A stretch of 64,000 nucleotides of DNA, from assembly GCA_009192285.1 (NCBI GenBank), contig CM018606.1, positions 372,001 to 436,000 on the forward strand. Direction: 5' to 3'. Shown piece after piece: positions 35,755 through 47,154 of this stretch (positions are counted from its first letter, which is position 1; each line of letters starts with the position of its first letter). Both the position numbers and the translations under genes were made by a program. The notes under the pieces were generated by a model that made no database searches, was not told where the DNA came from, and saw nothing but the letters and a program-made list of their open reading frames with translations. The stretch is from Morchella semilibera. Taxonomy: Eukaryota; Ascomycota; Pezizomycetes; Pezizales; Morchellaceae.

Positions 35755-38488
35755 TATTGACGGTATCTGGAGTTCCTGGTGGTTTAGGTTTATGCTCGGT
35801 CTCCCTTTACAGTTTTTTTTTTCTTCTTCTCTTTCTCTTCTCAGGGTTTTATGACGGTGGGATCAAATGATCTTTTATTCATTTATGTCGCTTATGGGTG
35901 TGAAGTAATATTTCTACTGGTTATATGTTGTTTGGTACAAGAGCTTCTGTTGATATTTCATGACTAAAATTTCCTTTGTAGTTGGTGTGGGTGGGGGAAA
36001 AGAAAGGTTTGGTTAAAAATAAAAAAAGAGTAAGTTGTAAGGGGGGAACACAAAAGCAATTACGACTGTATGATACTGTATTGATAATGATACCCGCTTT
36101 CTATTTTCTCATTTCTTTCATTCTTAGAGCATCCTTTGCATTTTGTGGGGGCTTGTAAGCTTTCTTCAATATAGGCTACTTGAGATCTTGGACGGGCTTG
36201 GGATAGGCCTTTGCAAATAATTTATGGCTATATCCCAGTCTATATATAACCCACGGAGAATTGAGTGACACTCCGTTCTGATTGCTATAATTCCACGATA
36301 ATATTAAGCTCCACAACTAGGAAGTATCGCCCTCATCAAGTGTTTAGCACACCCTAGGAACTACCGTACTAAGGTAGGGCTTAAATTCTATGTATACACC
36401 CCACAGCCCTAATGACCAACAGTGCCAAGTGAATCGGTAATTTTTATCTCAAGGCCAGCACGAACTCAAAAACCCACGCGTGAGGGCTAGCTCGGTTATA
36501 AAGGTTAGTTATTCAGTTTCCCGGGAAATGTTTATATATGTACATAAAGTTGGGGTCATACCATCACTCTCTGCACCTTTTCGCGGCGACGAGTGATCCA
36601 CAGTGACGCCGGCGCCGTGGAAAGCAACATAACCTGGTGCTCTGTTCTCTGTCAAGCAGCAACCGATGGGGGGACCAACCATCATAGACTGCGGGGTCCA
36701 CCATTAACGCCAGCAGCAAAGCGCCGACGAAGGCCCCAGTAGAGATTAAGCTGTCCTTTCCTTTCCTCCATGAAGGAAAAGAGCTGGCTTCCTGGACATA
36801 AACGGGAGACGGGCTACTCTTTGTGCTATTTTATATGGTAATAGGAGATCCATAGAGTGTGTAGTTGTTGGTATGTACTTGCGAGCTAAATATCAACGTA
36901 CCTGTGCCTTGGGAATACTCTATGTAGGCGACGCTCTTGTGTCACATGACCTTCACCATACGGTGTATGGATATGAAATTCGAAAGCGAATCAGTCCGAT
37001 GAGTTTATATCGGAACAATTTGGGGCTCACCAAATGTCGTGCCATGCCATCTTCAGCCCCCAAACTATGGTCTTTTAATCGGTAAGGGTGCACCTCGCTG
37101 TGGCTAAGTTTGTTCGGATGAACAAGTGGGCATATCACAAGCATCGACTCTATGATCTTCCGTGCAGGCAAGGGTTTACGAAAAAGTTAGAACCGGGAAC
37201 GGATGTTCCTCCGCGTTGTCTTTCGGACTTTTTTCGGGAAATTCCCCGCTACCCCTGTAACCTTAACTCAACCGCGGGTTGTAGTTACATAATGCTGTGG
37301 AGCTGGTATGTACGCCCACACTTTCTAGGGATTCTTTTAGAAATAGCCCTGCATGGTATGATAATTATGAGGGGGGTGTGGGATAACGAGATCATCTTCT
37401 AGTTTATTATACCCGGTTCGGATCTGAGTAGAGGAGAATAATATTTGTTCCGGAAATGGTTTAATTAACTTGCCAAGCAGCAACTAATTCTGCGTGTTGT
37501 CTTTGCCAAGCTTTATACGACAACTCGAACGTCTCGGTCAGCACTTTTGCAACTTGAGATATATACATGTATTGATTGATTGGAACACACCTACAGCGCT
37601 TGTGGCTTAACGTCGTTCTTGAGATCACCCTAGAAAATGGAATACAAGGGGGGCTCGTGGAGAGCATACGTGACAAAGTCTCATCCACGCGGAAAGGAGA
37701 GGTGTCTGGTCTAGATCACAACCCTGAGAAGTAAGTATCGACTATAACCTCGTCGACCAATGACCTCATCTTCCTATCTCGTCTCCAATTTGAGGTCGAC
37801 ACAATTCACCGAGTACAGCAGAGCCTCTCGTGTCCCGAGAGGACCCTGTATACCGGCTATAAATCAAGAATATATAGTGTGGTCCCCCCTCCCCCCCCCT
37901 CTCTGTCTCGAACCCGTGGGGTTAGTACTACATACCCGCATGCCTTTGGCAACAGATGTAGGTGCAAGTTTCTCAAGCCTGAACCACTACCTGAATTTCC
38001 ATATACCTAGAGACTGAATAAAACTGTATTGAAACGGTCAAGACAGCCGATATTTATGCCTTTCCAGCGGGCCAGAATTCAATTGGCTGACACCTTGCAG
38101 ATGATGACGTGTTAAGCCAGCGGCTCCCCCCTCCTCCTTCAGTGAAAAAAACGGTACGAAGGGGGACTCTTGAAACTCTCACAGTGACCCACAAAACTAC
38201 GCCCCCTCCCTCTCCACATCAAGTCTCTCTCTCTATCATAAATTCAAACGAAAAACTGATTTCTTCATAAAAAGGCCTGACTTCCGCTGCTCCGGTAAGT
38301 TCTATTTGAGTAGTGCTTGGTTGCATCGGGCTTACGAATAGATTTGCAGCTGCAGCAGGTAAATTAAAGGTGGAACCCAAAGTGTGACGTGCCCTCGGTA
38401 TCTGGAAATCTATCCATCACACAACCTGTGTACATCAATCCCTTACCTGTGCATCCATCCATCTTTATTCAGCCATCAGCAATACACG
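35755..38488. other. Spacer between zinc-cluster and acidic orphan genes
   Basis: The first 350 nt are a T-rich 3'UTR-like stretch. No gene is seen up to 38.2 kb. TACATGTA lies at 37564-37571. At 38291-38349 a GTAAGT donor and a TTTGCAG acceptor define a likely 5'UTR intron of the following gene. CT-rich DNA precedes it at about 38190-38235. Confidence 0.4.
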
Positions 38489-39658
38489 ATGATGGCTCTA
38501 ATTATAACCCCCGAGGAATCCTCGAGGGCCGAAACCAACCACTATACTAACTCTACCCATCTCGATTTTGAACCTTGCTCCAATCCTTGCTACACCCCTC
38601 GGAACCCCTATATCGTGAGCCAAACCTCAACATCTGTGGTTATCAGGACTCAGGAGGAACTGGATCGAGAAGAGATGGAGCAGCCACATATTATCCGCAG
38701 GAGACCAACATGCCGATTCATGAACACGGCGTTCTTCAAAGATTTGAAGGCAATTGGTGGCGCGGAGGATCTGGAGGAGCAGCAGAGATATATCGAGGAT
38801 GAAGAATACGAAGAGGAGTACGGGGAGGAGGAGTACAGAGGAGAGTACGGGGGAGACGAAGTAGTGTTATACAAGGGAGAAGATCGCCTTCCTCCTATGC
38901 ATCTGAACCCTCTGGGAAATGATCTTCCACCAGGACATGATCCTCCACTTGGATTCGGGCATCCATCTTGGGAACCAATTGGGGATCTCGCTGTACAGGA
39001 AGCAGAAGAAATCATTTCCAGTCTCGAAATGATTCCCGAGTTACCAGAACCGCAGGATGACCAATCAGATAGTTTCCTTTACACTGAAAGGGATACCAGC
39101 CCCGAATTCTCGGAACCCCGTGATAACCGATCGGATCGCGTCCAGTATATTGAAAGAACTATCAGCGCTTTGAGCGGGGAGCTCGAACGCCCCGGCCCTG
39201 GTGAATCTCATTCCCAAGTATCTCAATCTCAATCTCAATCTGACGAATGGTTGACTGCATCTGACGCCTCTTCCCGAACATCCTGGGTAACGCATGTTAC
39301 CGCTGAACACCGCCCATTATGGGGAGAAACTAAGCCAATCGGCACTAAACTGATTGTTTCTCGATTGAACGAACATGAAGTTCCAAACGACCCAGAGGGT
39401 CTGGATTTGTATTATCTTCCGGACTTAAAGGAGTGGCGCCCTTTCCCTGTTGAAGTTGAGGTTTGGAATGCACCGGAGCCTGTTCAGGTCTTGAAGAAAA
39501 AGTCGAGAGTTAAACGCTTTGCGAGCGCGGTGGTTACCAGGATAAAATGTGGTGCCTACGGTCATCACGTCCGTGCTCCTCTTGATAAGAGGCTCATTTC
39601 GATGCCAGTTGAAGGGTCCAAGAGAGGAATGATTGAGGCGCTTCTTGACGATAAATAA
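38489..39658 (+). CDS. Acidic orphan protein, function unknown
   Basis: A single open exon of 389 residues. The ATG at 38489 (MMALIITPEES) is chosen because the frame upstream has no other ATG and lies in a CT/AT-rich leader with a likely 5'UTR intron (38291-38349). A strongly acidic Glu/Tyr-rich stretch (YIEDEEYEEEYGEEEYRGEY) lies near residues 95-120. It is followed by a Pro-rich section with repeated PPxHxPPLG-like words, two similar Ser/Asp segments (PEPQDDQSD and SEPRDNRSD), and a short SQSQSQS run. The C-terminus is basic (KKKSRVKRF) before a compact end. No transmembrane segment, signal peptide or known domain was recognised. The codon-like composition over 1.1 kb without a stop, plus the leader, supports a real gene; it may be lineage-specific. 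Confidence 0.65.
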   Translation: MMALIITPEESSRAETNHYTNSTHLDFEPCSNPCYTPRNPYIVSQTSTSVVIRTQEELDREEMEQPHIIRRRPTCRFMNTAFFKDLKAIGGAEDLEEQQRYIEDEEYEEEYGEEEYRGEYGGDEVVLYKGEDRLPPMHLNPLGNDLPPGHDPPLGFGHPSWEPIGDLAVQEAEEIISSLEMIPELPEPQDDQSDSFLYTERDTSPEFSEPRDNRSDRVQYIERTISALSGELERPGPGESHSQVSQSQSQSDEWLTASDASSRTSWVTHVTAEHRPLWGETKPIGTKLIVSRLNEHEVPNDPEGLDLYYLPDLKEWRPFPVEVEVWNAPEPVQVLKKKSRVKRFASAVVTRIKCGAYGHHVRAPLDKRLISMPVEGSKRGMIEALLDDK

Positions 39659-40770
39659 GTGGGTTTGTGTTATATTTATTTCTATCGATATCCGAATAAT
39701 ATTTGGGAGGTTCGGGATCTGGAACCGTTCTTGTTGTTTTTCCAATACCTTCTCTGCGTTGTTTTTCTGAAATCGTTTGATGGGGCCTTTTTTTTAGATG
39801 TTTGGTTCATGAGCTATCATCTACAGTTTTCTGGGGGGGGGGGTTCACTTCTTTCTTAGCGGGTTTTGTGTCTTCTACATTTCCTTACGCCTATTTACGA
39901 ATTTCTATGATGCTTTTACGATTTTAAGCTTGTATCTCCCTTCACCCTCTCCCCATCTTTATTCACAACCCACAACCCTAGCGACTGATAATGCCGGTTG
40001 AGTTTATCATTATCTTATTACTTGCTTCTTCCAGTTTTTTGAAATTCGGATATGTTCTGGCTTTCTTTTCAACCTATCCGTTAAAACATGTGCCTGTATT
40101 AGAAGATAAAATGTCTAGATTGTATCCTAAATAAAATGGGGACTTAGCAGAGACGTGGCTCTCTCTTGCTAGAGATTCTTATATACCTATCACCCGGTCC
40201 TCATCTGCACCCTTGTCTGACGAACCGTTAGTTCTGGAATTCACTGAGGGTAATTGATAGAAGTCTTTGGGGAGAAAGCCGATTGGTTTAATGTGTACGA
40301 AAATGAATGGATCAAACGAAAGATATAATATTCACCAATCATGTACAATGTGTCAAGTCTGGTTCCTACTTGTCGATTGGCTAATTTCCTGGCCACCTGT
40401 TCAGAAGAAACGCCTCATTTAGAACACAGCCACTAATTTCAAGCGGAAGACTCCTTCAATTGCCGCCATAACCCATCCAGTTCGTGAGTACAATAATATT
40501 AATTGCAAAGCCAAATTATTAATACAAATTGCCCCCGGAAAAACTATTCCCCATAAAATGACCATGTCTTTTCCTAAGCTTATGCCCATGTCACCTCCAT
40601 TATACTCGACTCCGGGAATAGTTTTTTTGTGGTTTGTGCTCTCGGGCTGGCCGGTGCTACAGCCTGCAGGTCAAAATCTGGGCCTGGTGCTTCCGTGGGG
40701 TTCGCTAACGTACATGTGTAGTTTTCTACTTGTGTAGAGGTGTCCATCTCGCTGGAGGAGCCAAGTCATA

Positions 40771-41562
40771 CGGTATCACTCGCCAGAGATAGCTACATGT
40801 AGTGATTGATTGATTGATACTTCAGCTACATGTAGTGTATGTTGTATGCAGAAACAGAAGATATTTTTCTTGTTTGATTCATTAGCTGTGTACAGCTCGC
40901 CGACTATGACAATATCCAACGATTCTTCGGCCTGCTCTTCACTAACTCCTGCACTTTTAGCAAAGCAAACAAAGTTAACACAGAACGCCGGATATAGAAA
41001 AAACTTAATAATAACGAGGAGGGTTGGGGTTAGGATGTTCTGTCCCATGGCCCAGTGGATTTGAACCCAACAGTAGAATGAGATGTAAAGATAATACATG
41101 TAGCATACACCATAAAGTCTCTCAGCCAATTAGGGAAGATAGCTCTCTATGTCATTTCTGCTACCCTAATACACCGGTGAGCTCATGTGGGCCTATTATA
41201 GGCCTGGCTATTCTCTGCCCAGGCCTAGCTATAATCTCTATTACCTTGAGTGGTTGGTCTCTTTATTACTATGTAGATTTGTTGACTGGAAGAAAGGCAG
41301 GGCGCATTCCCCGATTTATAGTACCCATATGTTCCAAGTACCCTTCCAGAACGTGGTAACTCTTGGCATAACATGGACCATGATATCCTAGACTATGATC
41401 GTTTCCTCAAACTCTAAGCTAAGTAAAGCGGCATAGACAGTTTCCCCAATCATAGGCTTCTTGATTAGGGGTCAAGATAACACCGTGCTGCATGCATGTA
41501 TGAAGTATCAATCAATCAATCAAGCTAACACCGTCGTTAATCATGCTAGCGAGTGATACCTT
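40771..41562. repeat. Long-range inverted repeat, possible DNA element
   Basis: The left end carries GGTATCACTCGCCAG then TGATTGATTGATTGATACTT and CA. The right end carries the same words on the opposite strand (GGTATCACTCGCTAG, then TGATTGATTGATTGATACTT). The spacing between the two words differs on the two sides. The enclosed 0.7 kb has no transposase-like frame, and no target duplication is obvious. Part of the match is a simple GATT repeat, so the case for a mobile element is moderate. Confidence 0.4.
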
Positions 41563-42336
41563 GTGATCCGCATTACTGCTTGCAAGGGCGCACTAGCACA
41601 GACCACAATCGATTCGGTCCGTGAGGTTCTCCACATGCTGCTCCCTAAAACCGGGTATATAGCGGATGCTAAGGTCACTATATAGGTGGGAGGGCCTTAT
41701 GAGATTTAAGAAGCCGGACTGAGCCGCCCTCCGTTATAAATAAATAAGGTTTACAGGGATCTATCCCGTCATTTTGTAGGAAGAAAGCATGATATACATA
41801 TATGTACATACATACATATACATACATACATATATTAACTCCTCCTATTTCCCCTCGTGGGCAGAGCGTCGAAGCTCTTGATAATTGAGGGGAGAATACG
41901 GATACATAGGTATTTAAATAAAATCTTTCCCCAACTCAAACAACCCCTGAAGCTAAATCTCTCTAGAATCTCGTGTAGTACTTTTTTTTTTACTAGAGAT
42001 GGCTAGAAACATGTAAAGTGCCTACGCAGAATATTTTAAGGTAACCTAAAGAGGGAATGCGGGCTAGAGACGGGCTAGAGTCGACCGATATAGCCAACAG
42101 CTAACCCGTTTCCTCCAATTCCCACTGATAGCGAGGCCAAGGGGGCTCCATATTACCCAAGTTGAAATTCCTTTCCACCCGTACCTGCTGCCTCCCTTCC
42201 TCCATTGTTTTCCATCCCGTCTCTCTCGTTTTCATCCTTTTTTTCAATTTTCTTCCAATTCTCCAGGCGTCTTTCTGGAGACGAGATCAACCCAAGGCAG
42301 AGTTAATCGTCAAAGGATTGCCTGTGACCCTCCAAG

Positions 42337-42541
42337 GTAAGTGATGGGTTTTGGCTCCTAATTCCTATTCGTCCATTTTTTGTGCTTGAGTTCACCACAT
42401 GACGATAGGGCAGGTGCCAGCACCGCACCGTCAGCTATACTGAGTTCGAGTTGAGGAATAACGGGTTTCGAGCAATAAATAAGTTGTTAAAGTGCTTAAA
42501 CTCCCAGTCTCTGCCTTCGAGCTTTAGCTAAATCCTATTAG
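42337..42541 (+). other. Probable 5'UTR intron of the 251-residue orphan gene
   Basis: A consensus GTAAGT donor at 42337 and a CCTATTAG acceptor ending at 42541, with the ATG two bases further on. The exon upstream has no in-frame ATG, so it is read as untranslated leader. Length 205 nt. Confidence 0.5.
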
Positions 42542-42543
42542 CA

Positions 42544-43440
42544 ATGGAACGAACCAAAAATAGTGAAAGTGACGCATCTGGAAGCCATCATGAAACTGGC
42601 CACATGAAAGAAGGGCACGAAGCTTCTGACTGCCGGAAAGCGGCGGAACGGAAGCTACCTGACTGTACTAGCTTCATGCCAGGTCGTGAGTATTATGTCC
42701 TCCCTCTTAACGTTTGTCTTCGTGCTTCAGCCAACCCCCGTTGCTACAGATAACCAATACGAAAAGAAGAAAAACGATGTTCCCGATAGCTGTTCTCAGG
42801 GCCCTCAGAACCAGAATGGAAATGGTGACGGAATATCTGAGTGCCCTGGAAGGATTAAACAAAAGCTAGCTGTTCGTACTACCAACACGTCAGATCGTAA
42901 GTGTTATCTTATCTCTATAGACTGAAAAAGTAAAGAAGGATGGGGGAGAGAAGCGATGTTAATAACCTTTTAGAGCCATCCCGCCGCACCTCTGGGATAG
43001 AAGCACTATACAACATTAAATTCTCGGAGAAAGAGAGTTTCGGCAAGGCATCACCAACACCACCACCAACCGAGTGGGGTCAATATTTCAAAGAGAGAAA
43101 GGATAAGATCCGGGGCCTAAGGCAGGATTCTCAGTCAAGTGCGGAGCCTAGCAGCCCCGTACCCACCGCTGGAACGGTCAACGATGGCACTACTGTCCTC
43201 GGGACAGTGTCCCCTCAGGGCCGTAGTACCAAGAGTGGTGATAGTAGCCCCCAATCCGGAGCCGGCCAGTACTGGCACCAAGACCTCAAGGAGTGGCGAG
43301 ATCGCCCCCCTTTTCATCAAGAAACTCCTGAAGAAGCACTCCAGTCGGAGAACTTACGTCAACTGGCGCTAAGGTTGGCCGAAACTCGCCGCAAACCTAA
43401 AAGCTTCCTGAGGGAACTCCTCGAGCGTTTCAAGAAATGA
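42544..43440 (+). CDS. Small orphan protein, three coding exons
   Basis: Exons 42544-42685, 42750-42896 and 42974-43440 give 251 residues. Donors are GTGAGT and GTAAGT; acceptors are CTACAG and CTTTTAG. The nearer acceptor at 42730 would lead to an early stop, so the one at 42749 was chosen, and it also has a CTTAAC branch site at a good distance. The N-terminus is His/Glu/Lys-rich. The third exon is Ser/Pro-rich with two similar modules (EWGQYFKERKDKIRG and AGQYWHQDLKEWRDR) and a basic C-terminal helix (LRELLERFKK). No domain or localisation signal was recognised. The repeated YxxDxKEWR-like module may be a short binding motif. It lies 0.7 kb upstream of, and in the same direction as, the Trm4 gene. 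A further GTAAGT just past the stop may start a 3'UTR intron. Confidence 0.6.
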
Positions 43441-44171
43441 TTTCCAGGCAGCAGGTAAGTGTGCATGATATATGTTATTTGATGTCTAGAGTAGTAGCTA
43501 ATGATATGTGCCTGTGCAAGTTTTAAACATTCTACCCTAGCGAAACCCATAGCTAGCTATCAAGGCTAACTACATATAGTTTTCGTGGAGTAATATGTTC
43601 CCTTTTTAGCCTTTTTCCTTCTCATTACTTTTAAACGGTAGGAAATTTCTGGAAGGCAGTAGGGTAAACGGAATTAAAAATGGATTTCTTTTTTCTACCA
43701 ATTCTAGGTACCTTTTCTTGTGTGCTATTTATGATATCATAGCTACATGTAGTAGTCCATAGGCTCCATGTTGTAATCCCTAACAGACCGGTCCGGGGGT
43801 TGGCTACATGATGTATCGTGCGTGCTTTATGGCTGAATACATGTAGATGTAAATACCACAAGGGAACTGGCGCCTGCTCTGGTATTGTAATCTCGGAGCT
43901 GAAAAGTCTGGGCTTCTTCAACCTGCCAGAGTGTTTTCTAGGGGCTTTAGAGGTCTAGTTATGTTTACTCCGAGCTCTGCTCCTGGTGTTAATGGACCTT
44001 ATTCCATGTCCCTTGGCATACGTAAATTTAGCGTTGTGAAACATACCCTAGACAGTCAGGATCCTTGGCGAAAATTCCCACCACAATTGCAACTACACCC
44101 CACCACTAAGGGAGGAACCTCTTACCTGTCATCTCTAATCCTATTTCCCCCACAACCAAGAGCAAGTCACA
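43441..44171. other. Spacer upstream of the Trm4 gene
   Basis: Contains TACATGTA at 43744-43751 and 43838-43845. No gene was seen. The stretch from about 44100 to 44171 is the presumed leader of the methyltransferase gene. Confidence 0.4.
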
Positions 44172-47154
44172 ATGGGAAAGGGCAGGAATAACTGGCGCGT
44201 ATGTTTCCCGTACCCCTCTAGCTACCTACAGGATCTACTCACTGATCAATTCTTTGACACAGTCTAGGAGAGAAAATAAGGATAAGGGTAGACAAGGCTT
44301 TGGGAAGGGCACAGACACACGCGGCGATGCGTATGTCTCAATTCCTACAGAGAATGAGAAATACGAGAAGTTCTATAAGGAGTCTGGCCTGATTCCCGAG
44401 GAAGAATGGGAGGAGTTCTGGAGCACGCTGAAGAGAACTTTACCAACCACCTTCAGATTCACTGGGAGCAAGGGGTAGAAATCCATCTTTTTCGTTCTTG
44501 TTCTATGGCTACCCTCGAAATGAAGCTGACTGGCAATTTATGTAGAAATGCACTGAACGTCCTGAAGACACTCCAAGACGTTCACATCCCTCATCTCTCG
44601 GGAATCATCTGGGAAGGCCAACCAGTCGTACCTCCCACTCCACTCCCATGGTTCCCTGACAATCTCGGTATGTACTTCTACTCTCAAGTTCCTAGAAATC
44701 CCACTAAACCAAACTCCAGCGTGGCAAATGACTGCTGGAAAGGCAGTCATCCGTCGCTGTGCCCCCTTCAAGAAATTCCAGAACTTTCTTGTCGCCGAAA
44801 CCACCGTTGGCAACATTTCTCGTCAAGAGGCAGTCTCCATGATTCCGCCATTATTGATGGATATTGAACCACATCACGTTGTCCTTGATATGTGTGCTGC
44901 TCCGGGATCAAAGACTGCACAGCTAATCGAGGCTATTCATGCTGGCGAGGAATCACGCGTCGAGGCTGCTGCTGCACAGGGAAACACGGCGCCTGAAGGG
45001 GTCCCTGATGACAATGGGAGGCCCACTGGTCTTGTTATTGCAAATGACGCAGACTACAAGAGGAGTCACATGTTGATTCATCAGACTAAACGTCTGAATT
45101 CTCCGAACTTGATCGTTACCAACCATGATGCTACATGGTTTCCTAGCATCAAGCTTAAGGAAGAGAAGGGAATTTCCGAGTACCTTAAGTTCGACCGTAT
45201 TCTAGCAGATGTACCATGTACTGGTGACGGTACATCAAGAAAGAACTACGGTGTTTGGCGGGATTGGACCCCCCACGGTGCCTTTAACCTGCATCTTACA
45301 CAGGTTCGAATTTTGGTTCGTGGGTTGCAGATGCTGAAGGTCGGCGGAAAAATCGTTTACTCGACCTGTTCTATGAACCCTGTCGAGAACGAGGCAGTAC
45401 TTACCGCGGCTATTGATAGGTGTGGTGGTGTAGAAAAGGTGAGCATCGTTGACGTCAGCGGTAGGCTGCCAGAGCTGAGAAGACGTCCCGGTGTGTCAGA
45501 ATGGAGAATCTGCGATAGGGATGGTACCTGGTTCTCCACCTGGGAAGAGGTAGAAAAAGATCCCAAATCAATTGAGCGAATGAGCAGGATTACAAAGGAA
45601 ATGTTTCCCAGCGAGAATAAAAAGAACCTTGATGACCCAACTAGAATACCTCTTGAAAGGGCGATCCGTGTCTATCCCCATCTTCAAGACACAGGTGGAT
45701 TCTTCATCACAGTATTAGAAAAGAAGCAGGAGATCAGGGCGGTCAAACCTGAAGTAGGCGGAAGAAAGAAGATGGCCGCCATGGCCAGGGCCCAAGCAGA
45801 AGGGAAAGAGGATGACGAGGAGGCTGCCATGGAGACTGGCGAGGATGCTCAAGATGCCGACGTTGGGACCGAAGAAACACTTGCGCCGGTCACCCCGCCT
45901 GCAGTGGAAGAATCAACACCCCATGGAGCTCCGGAATCCCCTACAAAACGTAAAATTGAGACTGTTGACGCCGTTCCTACACCTCCAGCAGCCAAGAAGA
46001 CACGACTAGATGACACCCAAGGACTAGAGCCCAAGGGCGAGGCTTCTGAGCCATGGGCTTCAAAGAAGACCGGAGAGAAAGCAGAGACAAAGCAAGATGC
46101 TCCTCAGAAGATGGGTAGAAGGAATGGCGGTCAGCCAATCGAGGAACCATTCAAGTATCTTTCACCAGATCACCCAGCTATCAAGCAAGTATTCGAATTT
46201 TACGGTTTATCACCACGATTCCCCCGAGACTTCTTCCTTGTCCGCAACGCGGAGGGAATTCCCAGCCGCGCCATCTACTTTACGTGCAGCCTGGCTAAAA
46301 CAATTCTCACTACGAACGAGGGCAAGAACATCAAGTTCATCCACTGCGGAGTCAAAGCATTTTTTAAGCAGGACGTTCAAGAGCCTGATGTATGTCCGTG
46401 GAGGATTCAGAACGAGGGGCTCCCAATCCTTGAAGGCTGGATCGGTGAGGGCCGTGTTGTTCGTGCCAAGCAGAAGAGCACCGTCAAAGGTCTCCTTAAA
46501 GAGCTCTTCCCAAAGGTTAATGCTGAGGGATATGAAGGCGATGCTAGCACTATCACTGAGATTGAAGGGCAGGTTAGGAAATTGAGTATGGGGTGCTGTG
46601 TCCTTAAGGTGGAGGGGGGTGCTGGAGAGGAATCATTCCCGGACTCTATGGTCCTACCATTGTGGAAAAGCCGCCACAGCTGCAATCTTATGTTACCCAA
46701 GGATGAACGAAAGTAAGCTTATTTTATTTTCTTCCTAGTTATCTTCGCGGTAACGGTCGATTTTCTAACCGATTTATGCAGGGCAATGTTGATGCGTCTC
46801 TTCAACGATGAGAGTGAAATCATCGACTCAACCAACAAGAACAGTCACACCTCTCGCAAGAACCCTGACACCTCAATCGACACAAAAATGGCCGAGGCCG
46901 AAGAAGGGAAGGGCGAGGGTTATGGTGAAGAGGAACCCGGAATGGGCGAACCAGTAACTATGAGCGTCTTCGAGGAGCCAAGTTCAAAGGTCCTTGAAGA
47001 GAGTGACATCAAAGAAATTGTCAAAGAAAAAGAAGACAAACGTGAGGTTGAGCTCCTGAAGCAGGAGGTTCTGCAGGGTTCCGAGGAGGTGGAAGCTGAA
47101 AAAATGGTCACTGATGAGATTATAAAAGAGGAACTTGGCGATGCTGCCGTGTAA
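44172..47154 (+). CDS. trm4: tRNA (cytosine-5-)-methyltransferase Trm4/NSUN2
   Basis: Five exons: 44172-44198, 44263-44474, 44546-44667, 44720-46712 and 46782-47154, giving 908 residues. The first exon encodes only nine residues (MGKGRNNWR). The product is the SAM-dependent m5C methyltransferase that modifies several tRNA positions in the nucleus (yeast Trm4/Ncl1, human NSUN2). Family landmarks are NEKYEKFYK with EEEWEEF, LPTTFRFTGS, GNISRQEAVSMIPPLL, the SAM-binding DMCAAPGSKT (177-186), ANDADYKR, the motif IV Cys287 in DVPCTGDGT, the nucleophile Cys337 in YSTCSMNPVE, and TGGFFITVL. The catalytic core is complete. A Lys/Glu-rich low-complexity insertion lies at about 455-595. After the family-typical LMRLFND comes an acidic, coiled-coil-like tail of about 115 residues that makes the protein longer than yeast Trm4 (684). 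It converges with the minus-strand frame at 47785. Confidence 0.95.

Larger units (their letters stand above)
39659..42543. other. Spacer containing a long-range inverted repeat and a 5'UTR intron
   Basis: The 3'UTR-like start includes a G-tract at about 39833-39842. An inverted repeat joins about 40771-40830 and 41495-41560 (separate entry). An (ACAT)n-type simple repeat lies at 41795-41835. Near the right end an exon-like leader ends at a GTAAGT donor (42337), and a TTAG acceptor at 42541 lies just before the next gene's ATG. Confidence 0.45.

Noticed and set aside
41040-41075. tRNA-like T-arm (GGGTTCAAATCC on the minus strand)
   Set aside because: The B-box-like word is present, but no T-stem of five pairs, acceptor stem or anticodon arm can be drawn around it.
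40776-41129. 117-codon minus-strand frame and overlapping plus-strand frames
   Set aside because: They lie inside the inverted-repeat structure. The products have no transposase or other domain, and both strands are equally open.
42162-42336. Coding N-terminal exon for the 251-residue orphan
   Set aside because: The frame is open and spliceable in phase but contains no ATG, so it is treated as 5'UTR.
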